Source of the DNA: Bombus terrestris
Taxonomy: Eukaryota > Arthropoda > Insecta > Hymenoptera > Apidae
Direction of reading: 5' to 3'
Length of the DNA stretch: 64,000 nt
Assembly (NCBI RefSeq): GCF_910591885.1
Contig: NC_063277.1
Coordinates: forward strand, 930,001-994,000
Shown: positions 11,257 through 25,300 of the stretch, in pieces
Position numbering within the stretch: the stretch's first letter is position 1
Layout of the letters: the number at the start of each line of letters is the position of its first letter
Made by a program: the position numbers and the translations under genes
The notes under the pieces: model-generated
Database searches by the model: none
What the model was told of the DNA's origin: nothing
The model's input: only the letters and a program-made list of their open reading frames with translations

Positions 11257-13145
11257 GGGAAAAGTGGAAACTCGCGAGCAATCCTCGCGAATGTGTTCGG
11301 GCATAGTTGGTGTACATACATAGTTGGATCGTATCACGTCCAATTTCCAGGGAGTAAAATTACTCGAAGCCAGGCCACGAAGCGTAAAGCAGTAATTGCC
11401 ATTTACTCGTACCGGCCAGTGGTCACCGAATATTCCATTAATGATTTAGGGCGGCACTTTCGTCGGTACAGACCCCACTCGTCCGACAAAATTTCCGGAA
11501 CGATAATTCATCGAGCATTTAACGATCTTTCAATAAAGAGCGAGTCAGCGGCACGGCAAACGAAACGTTTAATTTACGTTAATGACGTACCGCGGGGAAT
11601 TAATTAGAAATTGATACCGGCGCACCACTTGTCAACTTGAAATCTATACGACGTGTCCCATCCAATCCCCACCTCCTCGCCCCCTTCCAATGAATTTATT
11701 AAAATTTCGATACTTGCCGCTCCATCGAATTTATTATTTTTTGGTGTGTCCGTATTTTTGCTGCGTCAATCAGTTTCATAATGGGACAAAATAATAACGC
11801 TAATGAACGTCACATACGTCCCTCGTGTAGGGGAAAAGTCATGCATGATATGAATTAGTTGGCAAAATAATTGCCCTATTAAGGATATTTCTAATGGGAG
11901 ACATTGAACGAGCGAACGGCTATTCGTTTCCTTTACATATAAACCTTTTGAAATATGTCGAATATAGCACAATGGTACTGCGAAGCATTTACGAAGTTTT
12001 TTTTATTCGTACAGTATAATATTCTCATAGACTAAAAAATACTGAAACGGCAATAATTTAAAGCGTATTACGTATACCTCAGAAATGAATGCTGACTATT
12101 CATCGCCGTATGTTTCCGCTTGAATTGGAGCACATTAATGAACAATGCAATTCACATGCAATCTTCCCAACGATTGAAACTGTCACATTCTGCGATAAAT
12201 TTTATAACTTTCCATCCTTATAATGGGAATATTCATTATCCTCTTTCCATTATGAATGATAACATCTTTCATCCAAATTGATCAGAGTCTTGTCGCATTG
12301 GACTATAAATTATCAAGATACAAGAACATTCATTTTCATTAGGTACAAGATATACTGACAAATTTCTCTCCACATTCGTTTAAAAAAATATTATTATATT
12401 TTTGAAAATACTGTTTTCATCGAGCGAAAAAGGATGAAAATCACGCGAAGCATCAATTATACTATCTAATTTATTCCTAGTACGCGTAATACAAACGATT
12501 GGTGGAACATAAAACTTAACTGAAATCTTTCGCAATTTGCAACGATAGAATAATTGCGTGAAAACAGTTGATATTGCTAATCTTTCACATTCCAAAAGTA
12601 GTTAGAAGCTACTATATGGTCAAGTGAGACAACCTGTAATTTTTCCCTGATAAAAGCTCAGTTTTCAACCATTTTTCGTTTTATGTTCATAGGCAATTGG
12701 ATAATTCGCACCTACGTAAAAGCAACCTTCTACACCCAAAGGAGATTTATACTCGTCGTTTCTCTGCTGTATGATCGACGAACACATCGTACCTCGAGCC
12801 GACTTTTATCGATGTTTGATCATTGATAACTCTGGCGCTGGAAATTTCCATTCAAACACACCGGGACTAACGTTTTGATAATCAGTATCGTAATATAACG
12901 TAATATGAGCCAGCGGCGCGATACTCCAGCGCGCACGACACGCCGTGACGTGTCATTCGCATTCCTATCAAGTCGTTTGGTACAACCGACTTTCAAGAGT
13001 TACAAGGTCCATAAGGCTTAATATTGAGTTATTACGAGCAATATTAATACCGAGTTATTTGCCAAATATACAGAAATGCAATAAACCAGTGATGGCATAT
13101 ATCAACAGTAATCTTCGCCCCGCGAGTATATTCCCTTTTTGTTCT

Positions 13146-13175
13146 ACTCTTTTTTTACTCTTTTTTTACTCTTTT
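13146..13175 (+). repeat. 11-bp tandem repeat ACTCTTTTTTT
   Basis: Two exact copies (13146-13156 and 13157-13167), a shortened third copy (13168-13175) and a final ACTCTG. It is a small slippage-type tandem array in non-coding DNA. Confidence 0.9.
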
Positions 13176-13753
13176 ACTCTGTGCATAGTCGTTAAAAAGT
13201 AGTCAGGAAATTAAAATCGAACGGGACTACGCGTCTCCCGCGTATTCCGGAACGGGGTTCGATGCGAATGAAACTGTATTCCTGATAATGGAGAATTTGC
13301 CGCGCAACAACAGCGAATTTTAATTAGTTCGAAAATAACGACGCGTCATGCATGAGAAATAATGAGGATTGGCTGGCTAATTATAGGAGAGGGAATATCT
13401 TCCGCGATAGCGGAGAGATTTTTAAAGGGGATTACGTTCTTATTTCGAAAGTAGCCTACCATATATCTTACAATTTGATTTTTTACTTTTCGTTACGTAG
13501 CTAGTGGAACTTAGAACAACATGTGTATTAAACATCGCAGCGAAATTGTTCTTTTTGTGTTGACACCAACTACGAACATTTCACCCTCTCGTAATCGAAA
13601 TTTGTACGAATGAATTACTTGGTGTTCGCATCGCGATGCAACTCATAGTTGGCGCATACCGGAAAAGACCGCCTCCTCCAGGAAAGCGACGTCGCTGGAG
13701 CTGAAAGTGTAATACCGCGAGTTTAAGACGCGGGCAGATAATTGCCATGAAAC

Positions 13754-13775
13754 TTCTCTCTCTCTCTCTCTCTCT
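13754..13775. repeat. (CT)n microsatellite
   Basis: A pure CT run followed by a C-rich pyrimidine stretch up to about 13800. It lies inside a minus-strand frame that is low complexity (Glu/Arg) and is not called as coding. Confidence 0.92.
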
Positions 13776-14644
13776 TTCCCCCCTCCCTCCCGTCTGTCTC
13801 GCTCTTTAGAAGAAAGTCTGGCACGTACACAGGTGAGCTCAGTTGCACCGGGAACAAGGGTGTTACGGTGCACCGGTTATTCGATTATCTTGCCACGTTG
13901 TCAACCGTGTCGTAACTGTTCTTCTCACCATGTTCACCGGTGACGCGTACATCACTTTTCATAATAACGTTTCAACTTTATCGAATTATCGTTACTTTCG
14001 TCGTCGATTGCTTCAAAAAGTAAACGAACAAAAAACACGAGGAAGATATTATTAAGCTATTAAAGATTGAATGGTTTTCACATAGCGTACTTGAGAATCA
14101 AGGAAGTTACGGAGTAATCGATTGAACAAATTTGCTGAACCTTTTTCTCCGTTCGTATACGTTTGGTAATGATACTAATTAATGTTATATTACATATAAC
14201 GTAAAAGCGAATCGCAAACGAAGAAGTAGCGAAATTTTGTCTATTAAACTAAAGGATCGAAGCAGCGAAGTTCTTCAGAGACAACGAGTGCCAACAACTA
14301 AGAACGAGATAACTCAGCGGAAGATCGAGAAAGCGAAAGAAAGAAGGTAAGGGTGAAGAATAAAAATGGACACGTGAACGGGAGAGACGGGTTTACAAAG
14401 GCATTAAGAATATCCCCGCTATGCAAGAGCATCTGCGTTCTTAAAAGCATATTTGGCTCGGTATTTCTGCGAAGGTTCTTCGTATACGTGTATATCAGCA
14501 CCGGAACCGCTCGAATTTCTTTTTCGCGGCGCAACATCGTTAGAGTTCCCGGGAGAGCCCTCGAAGGAACCGGAGGCGCAGCTCCAGCGATGCTGTTATA
14601 ACGTCTAGCCTCGGTTCTTTATTCGCCGGTAATGGTATTCCCGT

Positions 14645-14678
14645 TCGTCGTTGTCGTTGTCGTTGTCGTCGTCGTCGT
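14645..14678 (+). repeat. (GTCGTT)n / (GTC)n microsatellite
   Basis: Alternating GTC and GTT triplets. They would read as a Val run on plus and an Arg/Gln run on minus. Neither surrounding frame shows any other protein-like feature or splice context, so I treat it as a non-coding repeat. Confidence 0.85.
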
Positions 14679-15229
14679 AGCGACGAGCCGCGAAATCGCG
14701 AAGCGGAGAACCGCAATCGAGCGAAAAATTCCGTCACGACAATGTTATCAAGAAATATTTTTACATCTCGTCCAGGACACGCTTCCACCAGAGATCTCAC
14801 GCGGGATCACGATTCTCCACATTTTCCGTGCCTTACTATTCATATCGCTTCCTACGAAACGAATCGCTGAATAAAGATAACGTTTCGTGTCACCTTTGTT
14901 TATCTTCCCTTTTACAAGATTTTAGTCGACGATGAGTTTTGAACGATTTTCAGAAAGACACGCGTAAGTACACGTGTATCAACCCTCTATAATGCAGTGT
15001 AACTTTCTCAACCGATAACTTATTTTATTTCTTCGTCATTTTGTCGTGCAGATTTTCCCTTGCGGAAAGAGTTAATAATGTAACCTCCGTTAACGATATA
15101 GAATGTAAATAAATTTTATCTTCCAAATATTTAACCTAATTCCTTTCTTTTTACGACGCAGAGAAGCTAAGAAGAAAATGTAAAGAGAACGAACGGAGGA
15201 GAATCGTTCAAATATTTACACCACTTCCC

Positions 15230-15256
15230 TTTTTTTTTTTTTTTTTTTTTTTTTTT
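15230..15256. repeat. T27 homopolymer
   Basis: An uninterrupted run of 27 T residues, the longest homopolymer in the window. It could be the reversed poly-A tail of a minus-strand retroposon, but I see no SINE or LINE body or target duplication beside it. Confidence 0.95.
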
Positions 15257-18200
15257 GACATTGAGGAACTAAAGAGAGAAGAAAAAGATACGACTTTTAA
15301 AAGAAAAGACGAAGTAAGATCGTTGTCTCACGCATACATGCCAATTATTCATATTTAATATTTCTATGAACGTTGAATATTTAACTCGAACGGAAAAAAC
15401 GTTATAACGTTATTATCTACTTCGTTCAATATTTAAGGTATTCGAATCAGAAGAGCGTTGGAAAAGTATGGTAATAAAAATCCTTTTCCTCCATTCGATT
15501 ATATTCTAAAATACAATCTATATGTAGACTCGACGAAGAGCGTGCAGATGATGATTAAACGATTCGTGGAAAAGCCAAGATCTTAAATATGAAAATAGTA
15601 CAGTTGCGGTGAGTCGTGCCAAAAATGTCGTTCGTTCAATCGATACAGGTCGCAATACTCAGAATTTCAATCAGCGAAATCAAAAGGACGGGCTGTCGAG
15701 CGAGTATTTTCGCCTGTCTATTTCAACGTTCGAAAATGGCGCTTGCGAAATTCTTTCGTGCGTTCGATCTATCTAAAAGACATCTTTTTTATTTGAACTT
15801 CAGGCTGCCCAACATTGTATCTTATTGTTAAGGTCTCTTATCTTTCGATATTAACGTTAAAACGTCTTTTCCAGCTTTTACATTCGAAACAAAATACAAT
15901 TTCCAAAGTCCCCTTTCGAGATACGTTCCCATTTTCCATCGAATAATACAAAATTCCATTTGCTTGCTGTCCCATCATCGCAGGAGCGAAAGAAAAATTG
16001 ATAGGTTCCCATCGTGAACCCCAGAAAAAAGCCGTGCTTTATCTCACGGTTCAATATAGACATCTTTGATAAGAACGAATGCACGGCCGTTATCTTATCG
16101 TCTCGTACAGAGAGCAGTTGGTGCGCCATATGCCGCTCCATCCGAAAATGTATCACGCAGGTTGCCTCTAGGCGAAGTTATTGAATGACCGCACAAAATC
16201 GTTAGTACGTCAACGCCGATAATTCCTATACATTTTTTTCTCGTTCCCTCTAGACTCCATTCTTCCCTCGTTCGACCGGCCAAACAGATCATCGTTCTCG
16301 TGGATTTTATCCACGAAGGCTATTCGCCCAGCTAAATGTGCTCGGAATTTTACGAGGACACAACGCGCGAATCGCCTTGCTCAATTCCTGACGTATTGTA
16401 ATGGGCCAAAGGGGAGGAACCGTAAAATCGACCACCTCCTTCAATTGGTTGTAACCGTAGGTTTAATGGATAATCGATAAAAGATAAGAAATTGGAAGGT
16501 GACGAGCGAATTTCGACAAACCTATCGTGTTGTATCGCTGGATAGTTGTCGCTTTTAGTTGTTTATTTTTTGAATCACCGATATAATAATATCGTTTCTT
16601 GTACTTTTACTCTTCTCGACTTATTTCTCTCGTAATCCTTAGAAATGAGCAGAATTTTCACAAAAGGATATTGACTTTTATTCCAGGATAGGCACATTAC
16701 AATCTGTTCAAGGAAAATTGCACTTGAATCTGTCTTTATTCCGTCGGAAACATAACTAGTTAAATCTCTTATGGTACTGTATGGTACAGTATTCGTCGAT
16801 TAGATTATTTTCCCTATTTTTCTCCTACGATAGTTATCGCGTTCATTGTCGAACAATCTTGTCTTTCTTTATCTTACCTCGTGATAAGATAGTTGAATCT
16901 TGCAAAGCAACGATCAAACGAATATCTGCCAATTACTCTGAAGCAAGGTCGAATCTAATGATCCTACGATATTTTTTCCCTTTTAATGGATCTGTTCCTA
17001 ATCTTTATGCAACTGCTTACAATCGTATTTACGATAAGATAAACGATAAGATTCCATAAAAGTTAATAAAAATGAAATTATCGTTTATTAATCGAGGAAT
17101 AGCGCTGTTTCAAAATATATTCTCGATCCGGTACTCAATCACGGTTCGTAGAGAAGCGATTCAACGCCATCTTAAGTCCGTAGGAAAAAGCTAGATCGAC
17201 ATACTGTAGTAGTGAAACTGGAATTTCATACAACACAGCCTAAATACCCGTTATCTCGGATGACAAACTCATTTTTCATTACTCGTCCTCGCTGCGTATG
17301 ATAGATCGAGGTTTGCTCAGCTAAGACAAATTTAAATTTAATCACCTATCAGGGCACCGAGAATCCAGCAGGACCAGTGGGATCACATGCGCTTGAATGA
17401 TTACGCATTCAGGGGTGTACCGGCGTATAGAGAGATTGCTAGTGGTACCAGAGTAACTGCCGATCGTTAGTTTCCAATTAGGTGCTACACATTGGCATGT
17501 ACATGCGGTTAATTTACTTTCTTTATAAGTTTTTGTAAGGCAAGCACACGAAAAGGAAAGATATTCGTATTTTTTAAACGAATCATTCTTGAAAATAATA
17601 ACCTCCACTCGTTTCGTCTCTTTGTATTATACGTACATTATTACAAATCATAATTATGTTAATCATGTCAGCACTCCGTTATTTTATCAACAGCACAATA
17701 TCCCTTTCGTTTCTCTCTTTATTCGAGTCGATAATACGCTACAAGCACCGTTATTCCTTCGAGCAATACTCTTAATAAAGGTGCGTAGTAACAAGAGGAT
17801 CCTCTCGAATTCGCATTCGTCGGATTTAAGATGGATTCGAAGTAAGCTCTTCAATTCCTGCCTATCCAACATTGCCACGAGAGAATCGTAGAAGGAAGTC
17901 GTTAATACAGCTTTGCGTGTGCGCGTTTGAGGACACGGTGGAAACGCGAGGATTACGCGGAAAACCGGAGAGAACATAGGGTTGAACTTCGTGATCGGTC
18001 GCAATAAAATGTCTCTGACCACGATTGCCATCTAAATGGATGCAAAAACACACGGCGAAATATACGGTGCGCCCTCGTACCAGTGGTAACGACAGGAGAG
18101 GACAATGAGAGTACGGAAAATAAACTTTAGTCACGAGGAATCGACGATTTCGAGCTGACAAAGGAAAGACAGACCGATAAGGAATTAATCATAAAACCGT

Positions 18201-21200
18201 GAGGGAATGATCGGCCGTTATCGTTGCACCGTCATCGCGTCCTACGTGCGCTTAATCGCCATGGCTCTCTGATTCGAAGGAGAATGTTGTTGCAACGAAA
18301 GCAATGAAATTATACAGTGCTACAAAATAAGGATCTCAGATTTGTAGAGATTGTAACGCTGAAAGGGATGAAAAATACTTCATTAACTTAGAAACTAAAA
18401 TTAGAAAATAATTACGTTGCTGTATATTGTTCTGTAATTATCACGTGTAAAAGCGAGCGAATAAACGAATTGTGATTTTAAAGTCTAATACGCGATATAA
18501 ATATTTACGTAAATTATTTTTTAGTGTGATCACGAAAGCCTCGACGCGACGCGACGCCTTAAATCAGTTTATCGTCGAATAACGTCATAAACTAGAATTC
18601 CTGGATAGCTTTATGTCACATCTATTTAGATCATGGCAATGTGTCACTCTTATCGCGTACGAACGATATGTAATACCTATCATAAAATCTCTTGCTGGAT
18701 GATCTCAAGAGGAAACCCGAAGTAAAAAGTGCTTTAAATGTGTAATTTGACAAAATTTAATTTAATTTCGGGTAACTTCCGCTTTAAATTATTCGCGAGT
18801 TTAATCACAAAATCACTGAAATTGGGATTGATGGAATTTTCGAATAACTTTCCTTTTATGCTGTCGCAAACCTAAAATTACACCGATATTTCCTAAAAAC
18901 TTGTACCAATAACTTATTTACTTGATCCCTTTCAAACATCGGGAACGATCGCCAATAACGATTACAATGCAAAGCTTATTTCGTCCATACAGCGAGTTCG
19001 CCGTAATTTCCGACCACGCGTAAGCCTGGTTATCCCACGTGGCGTTTAAAATTTCTGTCACAGGGTCGAGCGTGGAGCGTGGTCGCAATTTTGCGCTCGT
19101 TAGCATTCGATTCGCATAGATACGACTGTCTCGAAGCCGGTACTTTCGGACGGCGCGTGCATGCCGGCTGGTGGTTGTTGGTTGGTTCTGGGGCAGAGAG
19201 AACCAGGTACCTCCCAGTGGAAGTTGAACCGAAAGCACTGGGGGAATTGCCCCCTAATTTCAGAACCTCCACCGGCTTTCGCTTATACCACAAAGCTCTT
19301 CTAACGACTACGCCTCACGCCACATGATTACTATGGGACTTTTGGGGCTGCACGAGATGTCGACAGTCTCTTATCGATCTCCTTCAATCCGTGGACAATC
19401 TTCTGCTGGTTGCTTAGATTGCGTAAACGCGTCTCAGATTGTCAGTTGCTAATTTATTTATATATACTTAATTATCGATTATCAAAAGTGCTTAAACTCA
19501 ATTCGCGCGATGACCGAGTGAAAGTAAGTTGGATTAAACGATTATAAATAGCAACGATAAAAACTTACGAATATCGGAAGTATCCGACAATTTCCAATAG
19601 GAGAATCTCATAAATTCTAAAGGACAGAGGGAAAGATTATGCACGATTTCACGACTAATTCGACGAATCTACCATTTATTATTTCATTGTCAGATACAGA
19701 GCGAAAGTACAAAACCACCCTTGTTTCAATCCGTTTAACGGTAGTAGCGAGGTTGGATAGATTTCAAAATCTCATGGCACGCGCGGCATTTCTCTCCGTG
19801 CATATTCGTGTAATTGCGAAAGTTATCGCTGCAGCGCAGAACGGGTGGAGCCGAAAACGCGAGTGACCACCCGAGGAAGCACGCTACGCGTTATTACCGG
19901 CCAAATATTTCCGTCGCGACGCCGAGCCGTTCTACCACGTCGGACCTGTTTACGTAATTGACCGTACGAGAATCGCACCGTGACTGCGATCTGCCAATTT
20001 CGAGTGACGGATGACCGCGTGAACGACGACTAAACTTAGACCACGTTCGATGGATAGCGATGGGATCAAGTTCAATACGCAATCGCGAATCCAAGTCAAT
20101 GCCGGTATAAAAGTTTGCAATTACCAGATTCGACCATTATCTCATTATCTCGTGAAAGAGGATGTTTCATTTCTTATAAACAATGACGAACAAAAGAAAA
20201 TTTAAAAGATAAAGAACCAAGAAATAGATATAATATTCCAATATAGATAACTATCGCTAACGTAATAAAAAATGTCTAACACGGAGGTTACTGGTATTCA
20301 TAAATACATAAAAGTATTAATATCGGATTTCGTTCTGGCCGCCACTGTACGTTTATAAAGTAACTTATCCATCTCTCGTTCATCGAGCTACTTTTATTAA
20401 AAATATTCGAGTCTGTTACATCTAATCTTACAATTAAAATCACCTTTTTCTCAAAGTACTTATTCGCGAGACGTACGAAACTTTACAATTAGATTCAAAC
20501 TTGCCTGCAATACACTTGATCCCATCGCTAGCGATAGATACCGACAGGCATGGACGTACGAACACGTTGATAGCTTATGCTGATTCGGTTGGTGCATAGT
20601 ATACGAGCATTTTTCTGTTGATGGTCATTGTATGCATAGATCACGAGATGTTTCGTGTTTAGCGAATCGAACGTCGATATTAGGCTATTATATGAGTGGC
20701 TATTCGTTTATTTCTTTACAATCAGCGAGGATAATTTAATATACAATATGTTTGTTTTGACTGGATACTCGAATATCTCGCGAAGAATGAAAGATATCAA
20801 AAAATTATTCTCGAGAAATATTATATAATAGTATAGTAACACGAAGGTAAAATAAGATTTAAAAAATACGTATGGGTACACGAATATGTCTACTTCTCAT
20901 AGCGTTATAGACGCTATATGGCTTAACGCTTTATGGCGTTATATATCTCTTTTGATACTTTTCTTCGAGGTTCTTCTTTTCAAAGACGACGTATCTTAGT
21001 ACTTGTGTATCTTTGGTGTTTGTAGTGGTATAGTACTTATGATAGTAAGTGATTTCTTAAAGTAGATTTCACAAGATAAGACTTCTTAAGTCTATTTTTG
21101 ATATATTTGTAGTTTTTAGTATATCTGCTACCATTTCTTTCCCTCTTCACACTTCTGCAGATAAACTTAGAGCAACTGATTCACGACAGATTGAAATTAA

Positions 21201-22265
21201 ATCGAAAGGTTACACGTACTATGTAAAATTTCACGATTAGGTTAAGTTTTAGTATCGAAGGGTTAAAGTGTCGTGCATGAGAAAAGAGAAGCACGAGAAG
21301 ACGCTGAAAAATGGAGGAGAGAAGAAATGTGATTAAGCAAAAGAAGGGCTGCGTGTTTAAATAAGAGTAGCAAACACGGCGACCTGTCCAAAGCTATTTT
21401 CACTGATGCGTAACATCGGTAAACGCACGTACGGTCGACGATCGTTTATGCACCGGGTATATTCGGGGGATGATAATTTCTAGTAGTCTGGCAAACGATC
21501 AACATCGTACGCGCATTCGGCATGTACTGAGCAAACTCGTCTGATTCCCAGTGGAAACGAGGGCGACAGAGACCCAGCGGTTTACGTTGATACAGCTCGT
21601 CAAATAACAGTTTCATCGTCTACCGCATTTACGCGACAGGTCACTTAACGTCCTGGAGCGTAACGTTCTCGCGGAGAACTCGATCGAGGGACTTTTCAAT
21701 TCCATTGGATATATTTTGACACGCGGTTAAATCGCCATATACCTTTGTCCCTGAATTCGCTCCGGGATTACTTTCGTTTTGTCGATGTCAGTTTTAGGTA
21801 TCGTTGAAAACCTATCGCTTGATTTTAGATCATTATCGTACTCGGTTTAGCAAATATAACATCTGTCAACCAAGAAGACTAAAAAGCGTAGCGTTTATTT
21901 AACCACTATAATTTACGCATGGGTCCGTTATTCGAGAGATACACCATACATATTCATGTTGGAAAAATCTTAATGAAAACCACTTTTCGCGTCTTTCTTT
22001 AATTTCTCTTTACTTTTATAGTACTTTGCACGTGAAAGAGCTTCCGTAGATATTTTTTTAGAAATGCATTTGCTTAGTAGATACTTTGGCATTTATATAA
22101 TTGCGATATTCGTGAATATTAAAATGGACCACGATTAAAACATTTGTTTAAAAAAATTGATAAATAACCACATGTACGCAGAGATTGTTTTACGTATTCT
22201 CTGAAACGTCTGGATATCGTACGCGGATAAATTTACAGCCAATTAAATCGATCCAATTTATGTTA
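15257..22265. other. Non-coding stretch with a GATAAG cluster
   Basis: All open frames are short and of random composition. The one notable feature is a cluster of GATAAG sites at 16094-17050. The stretch at 20900-20950 has short repeats of GCTTTATGGCGTTATA-like text. No gene, RNA or transposon was recognised. Confidence 0.5.
16094..17050. promoter_or_regulatory. GATAAG motif cluster (possible enhancer)
   Basis: GATAAG or its complement CTTATC occurs at 16094-16099, 16483-16488, 16883-16888, 17033-17038 and 17045-17050. The last two sit in a repeated CGATAAGAT (17032-17040 and 17044-17052). Five hits in under 1 kb is more than the roughly one expected by chance in AT-rich DNA. GATA factors bind this core in insects, but use as an enhancer is inference only. 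Confidence 0.2.
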
Positions 22266-22348
22266 CAACATAATAATTACTGACGTTTTGGCTACATTCC
22301 TAATTCACGTCACAACTTGAGTTGTTACTAACGTAATTTATTATGTTG
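22266..22348. repeat. 83-bp imperfect stem-loop
   Basis: CAACATAATAATTAC at 22266-22280 pairs with GTAATTTATTATGTTG at 22333-22348 with a single bulged base. The loop contains a second small palindrome, CAACTTGAGTTG. It may be a tiny MITE relic or a chance AT-rich hairpin. The arms are too AT-rich and short for me to call a microRNA precursor. Confidence 0.4.
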
Positions 22349-25300
22349 GTTTGAATCACGATCCTTCAGAACTTTATACTAATCGCAAAGAATATCATTC
22401 GATACGTCTTTCGTATTCAATTACCTACACACATGCTAATGTATACGAAAATAACGCAGGCTTAAGTAATCGCTCCCATACACCTAGAAGTAATTTGTTA
22501 AAAGATAGCAGCTCTCAAAGTTATCTGGTTTTTATCGATTTTTGTCCTCGTAAAAGAATTTCTGCGCATAGATAATTACCGAAAAATCGACTGAAACGTG
22601 ATGAATCGGAAGATAAGCAAAGGGACGGCGGTCAGAATGAAATTTATGGGTAATTTATAAAACACGAATTTCGTAGGAGACACGCGTAAAGTTCGCACGC
22701 GGTAAATGCGCCACGACATTTTCACGGGACTGTGAAGTACGAGCGCGCAACTAATTGTTCTGATTTATGCGCGTCGCGCGTGTCGCTTTGTCGATCGAGA
22801 CAGCAATGTATGTCCGGGAGGGGGGAGACGATGCTCAATTATACGGCCAGCTGGCCACTGTCCAATCATACTTTCGTTGCTTTAATTCCATTCGACCGTT
22901 GATCGTCGTTGCCTCTTCACGCTGCGTCAGCAAGGGCGACCGAGGGTGACCACTCATCCAACAACTGGGACCTCCTCCTGTCACCGACCCCTTCTTTCTT
23001 TTCACGTTTAATAATTGCTGATATCTTTGTTCAGAAAGGAATTTAATATCAATGTACGGATGTATTACTATTATACGGTTCGTACAAGGCAATGTATCAA
23101 ATATCCTTGTCCCACAGATCTTCCTCCTTTTTTAACTCTTTGATTCATTTTCGATTTAATCGTGCAGTTCTATTATTCTTCTCTCCAGTGATTTTTATCC
23201 AATTGCATTTAAGAGAGTAAAAAACCAATTTACGCAAACATTTCAACGGATATTTGAAGCATCTATCTTGAGTTCTACGTTTTCTACTGCTATTGTTTAC
23301 GGAAAACAATAAATCGTATAAAACCTGTGTTATTTGAAAATTAAGAGAACCCCGGAAGAAATTCTATAAAGAAATACGAATAATAGTTATTATAAAAATT
23401 AGCAATTAAAATTAATATGTACTAATCCTACCAATTATTGAATTCACTGCTACAATAACCTTTCGAGATGTTGAATTCTCCGCATAATTATATGTTGTCT
23501 ATTTATATTATAAAAGAATTACACACGCGCAACGTAATCGTTACTAAAAGTACTTAGTCTTTTCATTATCTAAACATTCGCTATTCTAGCATTCTATTAT
23601 TTGAACAAACGTCTGAAATTAATATTTTTGATAATCAAGGAAGATAGTAGAACAATCTACAGTAATAAGTAATCTAACGTTAGCAAAATGTACGTCATTT
23701 GTTACGACGAATTACCACAAAGCAATATTAATTACTTGCATTAAATAAGAATCTTGCTATATGTGTACAACAAAACAGAGAAAATTCCATTTTGTTCTCC
23801 AAATTTATATCAGTCAGAGTAAAACAGAACTCCATCCTCGGAATGTTCCTCCGTGAAATATTGTAATAGGCTACGTGACCCAGTTTCCACGCAAAAACCA
23901 ACGTAAGAACCACGAGTACCCTCCAAAAATTTTAACACTAATACCCTACATTAATTTCGACAATGTAATTTCTACCGCCCTACAAACATCAAAATACATT
24001 TTTGTTTTTACACGGACGCGATTCTTTCGGAAGACGAAGGTCTTGGAAGAAAAACGAGGGGGCAGCGATTCTGGCGCTTAGTAAGCAACGTGGCAATACA
24101 TAATCGTAAATCGATTCCGTCAGAAAATAGTTTAATGATCGTGCCATATTTTAAGAGCTTATGTCTCTAGGCTGCAGTAGGAAGAGGTAGCTCGGGTTGG
24201 CAGTTCTATCATTGTCACCTAGAAACCGCTCTCCCTGGGTTTTGGATTAATGTCGCTCCGCGTCTATTTATCATAGAAACTAACCTATCTCTTTCCCAGC
24301 GATGTCAAGCGTGTCAAAGCACTTGCGGTGATCGATTCACCGAATTCGAAGGGATGAAACTTTAGAATTTTGGTGGTTACTTATTAATTGAACTAAATTC
24401 TTTCTCTCCTCTTCTTTCCTCCATCATATTTTTGATCGCTTTTAAGAAAGTCGAAATTTCGAGGATTTCGACTCATTTACGATATTAATATGTCAGAAAT
24501 TTTGATCGAGGAGACAGATTACCGTCTATGCATATCCTTGTCTACGTTAGATATTACGATATTTTCATTTCATACGCAAAAAAACATCGTCAAAGAAAAA
24601 ACGATGCATAACAAACTTATGGCGAATTAATGCATGTACAAAGAATTAGCAAATAAAGAGCAGGAGCAAAGAATTATTTACTGCATAAAAATGAGAATCA
24701 ACATCAAAGGAAACGTAAATGGATAAAAGTCATATTAGAGACAATCAAATACGACTCCGTTTCTTATAACTTGGAGGGTAATCGGATTAAATACATTTAG
24801 CAAGAAACAGAAAAAAGCGTTTCTGAAATACGTGATATTTGATTCATGCAAAGATTCATGGAACGAATGACGTAATAAATTTTAAATAATACCATCGATG
24901 TGTCTTCGTATAATCGCAACGTCGCAAATTCAATACATTTTATGTCAAAAGGTCTAAAAGTTTCTTTTCAAAAACAAAAGAACGATCAAATCGGATGTTG
25001 AAAATCAGTATTTGGATGTTCCACGAAATTATGGCTCTTCTTATAGACACAGAGTATACTAAAATTTTCGCTTTTTTATGTCACGTAACGTTATTAACCC
25101 CGTGCAGGTGAACTATTTAGGATTGCCATTTAATCTTTTATGTTTTGTCATTTGTCTCTTCACCGACGTGTAATAATATAAAACGAAAGTAAAATGTGGT
25201 AGAAGAAACGCGCATACAAATTGCAGAAAATACAGATACGACGTAATGGAGGGGACGGGGGGAAAGGGGTCAGGAAAGTAATAACGCGAGAGAAAAATTG

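Larger units (their letters stand above)
10466..15229. other. Non-coding stretch with purine tract and simple repeats
   Basis: No credible coding frame. It holds the A run and purine tract at 11142-11256, an 11-bp tandem repeat near 13146-13175, a CT run at 13754-13775 and a GTC/GTT run at 14645-14678. The remainder is unremarkable AT-rich DNA. Confidence 0.5.
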
